Shown piece by piece: positions 57,854-64,000 of a stretch of 64,000 nucleotides of DNA. Source of the stretch: Siphonodentalium dalli (Eukaryota; Mollusca; Scaphopoda; Gadilida; Siphonodentaliidae); assembly GCA_032622095.1 (NCBI GenBank), contig CP136065.1, forward strand, positions 40,367,503 through 40,431,502, given 5' to 3'. The position numbers and the translations under genes are program-made. How positions within the stretch are numbered: position 1 is the first letter of the stretch; the number at the start of each line of letters is the position of its first letter. The notes under the pieces are model-generated. The model did no database searches. It was not told the origin of the DNA and saw nothing but the letters and a program-made list of their open reading frames with translations.

Positions 57854-59684
57854 CATGTTGTATCAGATTGTATCAGCATTCCTGGCACTTTTGTCAACAG
57901 GGAACCAAATGTGTTTACCAGTAGTCACTGAAACCCACCTTAGGAGCGTTATCAATGAAAACTAGCAAATTTGGATGATTTCTCCATTTGGGTAACCAAC
58001 TCAGTCACCATCTTGAATTTAGATTCATATGCATAATAATATGTTAATCTAACATATCATGGTTGCCGAAAGATTAGATAGTATAATTTATTCAAAATAA
58101 GGTTGCTATTAACCAGCGATTTCAAACCGCTGTGAATAATTTAAGAGGCGATTGTGAAAAATCATCAATTATTAGAATTGCGGTCGCCGTTTTGGGAGCC
58201 ATCTTTGATTTTGAGGTCCAAATTACACCATCAAGAGGAAGTGTGATCCAATGGTATTATTGATGGCGAAACATAATCATTTCAGCATCTAAATTTCCTC
58301 CCAGACTCAATGCCAACTCAGAAATTGTTCATGGTTGCCATTTTGATGAATTCATCTCATTTTCGTCGTTTCATTCTCTTGAATTATTGAGTATAAACAG
58401 CCATTGTTCACATGTTCACAAACTATTCATACTGTTTTATATCTCCATGTTATTTCGCCAACTCGGAGCAAATATATTCACCTACATTCACTAAATCTCA
58501 CAATAGGAGTGATATCAAAGAAAATTTGACAAATGTTAGTGATTTATCAATTTTGGAAACCATTTTGGTCGCCATCTTGAGTAGAGATGCACTTTTTTGG
58601 GTTTTAATTATATGGCAATCTATATATTTAAACCTGTTGCAAATGTTTGTCATCAAATTCAGCTATTTTCTGGCTAACACTTGGCTCGAATTACAAAATC
58701 GATATTTGGTAAAATTCCATAGCATATTTATGAATTCACATTTTGACGAAATTTTGTACGAATAAGACCCAAAGTATGACATATTATCATGTTCAAATGG
58801 TTAGCTATTCAAATGTATTTAAAATTAAGTTGCTATTAGCCACCGATTTCAAACAACCGTGAATGTTTTAAAAGACATGTGGAAAATTCATCATTTTCCC
58901 GAACTTGGGTCGCCATTTTGGCGGCCATCTTGTTTAAATGTGATCAATTATTCTGTCAAAGTCAAGCTTGTTGTCATAGTATCACAACAGTAGAGAAATA
59001 TTATATTTCCTACCATAAATTCACTACTAGCTATTAATCAAACTGACTCAGTGCCTACTCTGAAAATTTGTATGGCGGCCATCTTGATGACGTCATAAAT
59101 CCACCCAGTCGCGACCCCCAGGTGTCTAACATTTGTTTTCTGGTGCCTGAGATATCCAGCAACATCATTAACATAGTGGCTATATTTCTTCACAAAATGC
59201 ACACGGGAGCCAAAAAATGGACATAAGAGCCTCTACTACCCGCAAATATGTGGTGTTTCCGGGGGTATATTGGCCTAAGTGCATTAGAATTGTTGATAGC
59301 ATATTTTTCATGTAGTATTTTGATCATTAATAGATGATATAATCACATTCATAATGCATAATGTTAATAAATGACATTGAGACTTGAGTGGGCATTAATT
59401 ATAATTTATACACACACTGGTCAGCTGTGTTGAAATATAATATCATTAGCCTTATTTATTATTATATTATAGCACTAGTATTATTTTTGTAAGATAATTT
59501 ATTACTGCTATCACAAAGAGGTGTGAACAATTGAATATTACATGGGTTGCCAATGTAGGCACTGGTGAGTGGTGTGGTACTGTACTGCATGGGAAATATC
59601 CCAATATAAAATATTTTATACCAGTAACCTGTAAATTATTTATAAATTAAAATTAAATGCTTCAAATTCTATATCATTTCAGGA

Positions 59685-59995
59685 AGTGGGCAGATAATGG
59701 CAACGCCTTCATAACATTGGTGGGTCAGAAAGTTACGTGTGCAACATGCGTGAGCCGAAAATAATCCAGAGAGACAGAATGAGATGCACAATGCAATGAT
59801 GTGTTCAAGATAAAGAAGGAATTGAACTATACTTGTGGGAAAATCCTGGATAAAAAACTACCTGATGTCTCATTGACTATCAAGGAAAGAGCCACAAATG
59901 ATTAATATTTATAAGTTCATCATTAAATTAATTAAATTACAAACATTGTCTCTCTATCACATTGTACTTATCAACACTAAGGCAACCCCCATGTT
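59685..59995 (+). ncRNA. Possible non-coding terminal exon, copy 2
   Basis: ATTTCAGGAAGTG is followed by sequence related to 49572-49640 and then directly by sequence related to 50545-50840 (GATGTGTTCAAGATAAAG, GATGTCTCATTGA, CATCATTAAATTAA). The ~0.9 kb between them in copy 1 is absent, which resembles a spliced-and-inserted or exon-fused form. Confidence 0.3.
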
Positions 59996-60642
59996 CATAT
60001 GCACATTGTGTGTCCCCGGGACTGTCCCCTCCAGTCTGAAAAAGTATCCTCTAGCTCCCAATAGCATTTCAAGGTCCCATTCAGCTTCAGTAACTGTAAT
60101 TCTCTAATGTAAATGGACTATAAGTATGTTATCCTACTAGTATATTTTACAAATTGTACCATAATCATTAACTATTTTATTACTATATGCATGGATTATA
60201 TCGCTCAGTTTCAAAATAGCCTATACAATTAACTATTCTTCGTTTATTTGTAGTTTAATATCACAGTGGACAGAGATACCCTTTACATTCATGTGTAGGT
60301 TAATTCATATAATAAGACCACAAACACAGGTCTGTTTGTTGAACTTATTAGATGAAACCCCCCTACTGTGACCCAAATATATATATACAAATGGATCATG
60401 GAACTCAAATAACTACTAAATGATTATTAGTTTATATAAATAGACATGATATGTCTGGCATGTCTGTTTCCAGGATGAAATTGTAATATATAATATATAT
60501 AAAAGTTAAAAAGTTCCCGGACCCCGGTTGAATCGGGATAGTGATTCAAATGGGGAGGACCTGACATATATATATCTATTGATTAGCAGCAACGTATATG
60601 TGTACGTTTATAAGAAAAATCACTCTGCATTCTGTGAACCAA

Positions 60643-60788
60643 TATCTCTCCAATATTTGCACCAGCTGATCGAGGGAAATTACAAAACTAAATCCCCACT
60701 ATACGTAAGAAATCAGATCCCTCCAATACTTGCACTAGCTGATCGAGAAAATTACAGAACGAAATCCACACTACACGTAAGAAATCGG
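60643..60788. repeat. 73-bp tandem duplication
   Basis: Two units starting at 60643 and 60716, with CTCCAATATTTGCACCAGCT and ACGTAAGAAATC. A Lys/Arg-rich frame crosses it but has no homologue I recognise. Confidence 0.85.
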
Positions 60789-60844
60789 AGTAAATAAACA
60801 TCAACGCAAAATTCACAAGATATCACAAGACAGTTTGTTAGTTT

Positions 60845-61162
60845 TTCAATATGCCGGCGTAAACAACATCGAATTGCGGGCACTTTCTATTTCAGGAAAA
60901 CCTATCTTGAACAAAATCGCATTCTTAGGCATTCGGTTAATGTCACCTAAAATGCATAATGTTACAAAGTTAGTATAAAGTACATTTATTACGGATATCT
61001 CTCGACAGCCTACCCGAACTCGATGTAAATATAACGTAAAATTATCTCCCCCTAGTTTTCTGAACTACCTTAACGCTTGAGGGCCAACGCAATGGCGACG
61101 TCCAATAGCGTTACAGTTTGATAACCATGAGTGCGACGTCTATCCTATTTTTAGTCTATGGT
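60845..61162 (+). repeat. 320-bp direct repeat, right copy
   Basis: Partner of 52768-53087. Ends at TAGTCTATGG just before new sequence that leads to the retrotransposon. Confidence 0.9.
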
Positions 61163-61721
61163 ATTGAGGACCCAAGCTCAGGTACATTCTGAACTCCTCG
61201 ACCTGTGACCTCTGAAACGGTGACGGAATCTGACGAGGTTTGCCGAATGGCTCAGGTACTGTCAGACTGCGGTTCATTATGCGGTGTCGATATATTTAAT
61301 ATTTTAATATGTAGGCCTAGCTAGGAGGCCCTAGCTCGATATGAGTATAGGAGTAGTGTCTATCTATCTATCTACTTGATACTCCATCGCCCTCAATGTG
61401 CTGAGGATTATGTCGATTATACCACGGCCGAGTAACTTTATAACCATGTGGTGACTCCAGTAGCGTTCTTTAACGTGCACACACCGAGGCGTGTACACGG
61501 GTCAGCCATTAGTGTCCGCGCCCGATCGGACAGCGTACTGCACCCACGACAACATACCTGGACAAGTGTTGTAATGGGGGGGGGGAGTCGGCATTTTTGC
61601 ATTCGGATCTTTATTCATTGATCTCGAATGAAACTTTTCAGCCTGACAAACTTGATATCTGACCGAGTTCTGATTTTGGTCAGAATACCCTGATCAGGTT
61701 GCGATCCCGGGTCCGATAGCA
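61163..61721. other. 5' region ahead of the retrotransposon frame
   Basis: GC-richer than the surroundings. Contains TTCTTTAACGTGCACACACC and CGTGTACACGGGTC, and a GCGATCCCGGGTCC stretch resembling a tRNA B-box, then GTACGCTACACCG. May be the element's 5' UTR or an unrelated short element. A G10 run lies near 61577. Confidence 0.4.
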
Positions 61722-64000
61722 CGAGAAACCAGTACGCTACACCGAAGCAAAGCCAAAAAATCTCAAAGAGATCTTACCGGTTGCACTTTACTCAGTAGAT
61801 GGCTATCAGATGTTCCACATGAATCTTACTTCAAAGGAAGGGAGAGGAGTGATTATATATATAACAGAAGGACTCAAAGCAGAGGAGTTATCAAACATAG
61901 AAGAATACAATGAGACCGTATGGGTTAAAGTTCCACTACAAAATAAAGACAAACTTGTTATTGGCACAGTATACAGAAGCCCAAATAATAGCATTGAGGA
62001 AAAGGACAAAATACTAAAAAGGGTGCTGAAGAAGATATGCAATGATAAGAAGAACACCCATATACTGATAATGGGAGACCTGAACCACCCAACTATCAAC
62101 TGGGAAAAACATAGGCCTACATCATCAGACAAGAAAGGAGAAGTATTCCTGAAGACAGTTGACGAATGCTACCTAAGGTCCTAACACAACACGTAAACGA
62201 GGCAACAATATATAGACATGGACAGAAAGCAAATGTACTGGATCTAGTCCTAACCAACGAAGCAAATATGGTTCAAAACCTGGAGATTGTGAACCCCCTA
62301 GGGAAGAGTGATCACTGCTCCATCAGTTTCTACTATAAATGCTATAGCGTAAAAAAACAAGGAATGAAGAAGAAACAATATGCTGCAGGAAACTATGACA
62401 AAATGAGGGAAGAAGTTGGGAAGATAGATTGGAAAGGAGTATTTGAGGACTGTAATAATGACATCAACATCCAGTGGAAGAGATTCTGCCTAGTACTCGA
62501 AGAAGTTACAAACAAACACATACCAGAAAGAAATACATCCAGCAAAAAAAATAGAATGCCGCTAGATGCAAAAACAAGAGAGGTGGTGAGGAAGAAACAT
62601 AGAGCTTGGACTCGCTATATGGAAAACAGGACACAACAAAACTATAACATATATACAAAATATAGGAACCAAGTGAGAAATTTGACAAGGAAGAAGCAGG
62701 CAAATCACGAACGTGATATTGCCGACCAAGCTAAAGATAACCCTAAAAAATTCTGGGACTATGTATCGAGACGTACGAAGACGAAGACAGGGATAGCAAA
62801 CCTAGAGAAAGCAGATGGAAGTGTAACAACAAGCGATAAGGAGAAAGCAGAAGTGTTAGCAGATTTCTTCTCCGAAGTATTCACACAGGAACCAGAAGGA
62901 AACATCCCAGATATAGATATGAAGACAATAAAGCATGAGATGGAAGACATTGAAGTGACTGCAGAGGGAGTAGAGATTAGGCTATCAAAACTCAAACCAT
63001 GCAAGTCCCAGGGTCCTGACAACATACACCCTTAAAATCCTAAAAGAGCTAGCGAAGGAACTAAGCATACCAATATCACAAATCTTCAATAACAGCCTAC
63101 GACTAGGAATATTACCAAATAAATGGAAAACAGCAAACATATCTGCTATATATAAAACAGGGGAAAAATCTAAACAAACAATCCAAACAACTATCGCCCA
63201 GTCAGCCTAACCAGTATAGTAGGCAAAGCTCTGGAGGCAAGAATAAGGGACAAAATAATGGACCATATGAGGAATAACCAACTATTTAGTAAGAAGCAAT
63301 TTGGGTTCATGAAGGGACGAACTACAACATTACAGCTACTGCACTCATTGGAAAAGTGGACCAAGACCATAAATGAAGGATATGCAACACATGTAATTTA
63401 TATGGACTTCCAGAAAGCATTTGATACTGTTCCACGTCAAAGACTACTGCATAAAGCAAGAAGCTACGGAATAAATGGGAATATATTGGAATGGATAGAG
63501 AATTTTTTACAGGGAAGACAACAAAGAGTGATGATAAATGGCGAAGCGTCAACAACACGAGAAGTAATAAGTGGAATACCCCAAGGAAGCGTGCTCGGAC
63601 CCATATTATTTGTCATATACATAAATGACCTACCATCCAACGTCAAATCTGATGTCATGATGTTTGCCGACGACATTAAACTGTACAGGGAAATACAGGA
63701 TATATCAGATGTGGATGCATTACAGAATGACTTAGATGAACTCCAGACATGGTCAGACAAGTGGCTCTTGAAATTTCATCCAGATAAATGTGTGACAATG
63801 AACATTGGCACGAAAACAGAAGAACCAATCTATCACACGAAGAACAAAGATGGACAATATGTACAACTAAAGGGGGTAAATGAAGAGAAAGATATAGGAG
63901 TCACAACTGATAACAAACTGAAATTTGACCAACACATGAACGAGAAAATACAGAAAGCAAATGCAGTCACTGGAGCTATACGCAGAGCATTTACGCACAT
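61722..64000 (+). CDS. Non-LTR retrotransposon ORF2 (jockey/CR1-like), frameshifted and partial
   Basis: From ~61740 an apurinic-type endonuclease is readable (TEAKPKNLKEI, GRGVIIYITEG, GTVYRSPNNSIEE, MGDLNHPTINW, LDLVLTNE, GKSDHCSISF). Then a linker and reverse transcriptase follow: PNNYRPVSLTSIVGKALE, IYMDFQKAFDTVPRQRLL (motif A), SGIPQGSVLGPILFVIYINDL (about 63570-63630), FADD at 63663-63674 (catalytic motif C). Single-base frameshifts occur near 62180, 63033 and 63170, so this copy is inactive. The 3' part continues past the window. The start codon and ORF1 are not seen. By family it copies an RNA into target-primed cDNA. Confidence 0.92.

Larger units (their letters stand above)
53198..59237. 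mobile_element. 6-kb foldback element with long inverted ends
   Basis: Starts TAGTAGAGGCTCTTATGT and ends ACATAAGAGCCTCTACTA. The outer ~200 bp pair very well (CACTTTGTGAAGAAATATAG, CTAACATTTGTTTTCTGGTG, CCACCCAGTCGCGACCCC on the right side). Matching continues, more diverged, to ~54.6 kb on the left and ~57.5 kb on the right, as repeated blocks with AAGATGGCCGCC/GGCGGCCATCTT. The middle (~54.8-57.4 kb) is unique. It contains no transposase I recognise; the short minus-strand frames near 54804 and 56816 are unassigned. Confidence 0.82.

Noticed and set aside
52768-61162. LTR retrotransposon with 320-bp LTRs
   Set aside because: No gag-pol coding, no TG...CA ends, no visible primer-binding site or polypurine tract; the inside is a foldback element.
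61680-61740. tRNA gene (B-box-like GCGATCCCGGGTCC)
   Set aside because: No A box at the right distance and no cloverleaf could be drawn; at most a tRNA-derived SINE fragment.

Overview
This is eukaryotic, very probably marine-invertebrate DNA (lophotrochozoan or other non-vertebrate metazoan). The reasons are: multi-exon genes with GT-AG introns, an AT-rich repeat-dense background, many short inverted-repeat transposons (MITEs), metazoan hAT, P-element-type and jockey/CR1-type transposon proteins, and one conserved animal membrane-protein gene. The species cannot be fixed from sequence alone. No prokaryotic operons, CRISPR arrays, rRNA or convincing tRNA genes were seen.

Layout. 1-1423: 5' part of a hAT element whose ZMYM1/TTF-type transposase runs off the left edge (minus strand). 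1.4-12 kb: tandem repeats and TTAA-flanked or TA-flanked MITEs. 12.2-40.1 kb: one minus-strand host gene of seven coding exons, predicted here by joining exons whose phases agree and sum to 825 nt (274 aa). It is a TMEM272-like four-helix membrane protein with three N-terminal PPxY motifs. Its introns are packed with MITEs, a 12-copy satellite with a three-unit higher-order period, and a family of near-perfect hairpins. 41.5-47.1 kb: an apparently intact plus-strand THAP-domain P-element-type transposase gene (two exons, 929 aa), preceded by a decayed duplicate of its promoter and first exon. 47.1-61.7 kb: mostly non-coding, with a 6-kb foldback element with long inverted ends (53.2-59.2 kb), a pair of 320-bp direct repeats, and two diverged copies of a possible non-coding terminal exon. 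61.7-64 kb: a frameshifted non-LTR retrotransposon (endonuclease plus reverse transcriptase) that runs off the right edge.

The most unusual signal is a conserved ~68-bp hairpin core, present about 27 times and only between 4.8 and 35.2 kb. It occurs in two sequence subtypes, usually as a pair in opposite orientation around an AT-rich spacer. It is embedded inside several MITE families whose outer ends differ (TTAACCCTTTACCCAACA, TTAACCCTTTGAGTGCC, a TATGTGACCCGCC type and a TTAACCCTTCYATGAC type). The same module thus seems to have been carried by, or exchanged among, different elements. In the host gene, repeats press directly on splice sites: two MITEs end within about 30-50 nt of 3' splice sites, and a minisatellite has copied one exon end together with its GT donor seven times.
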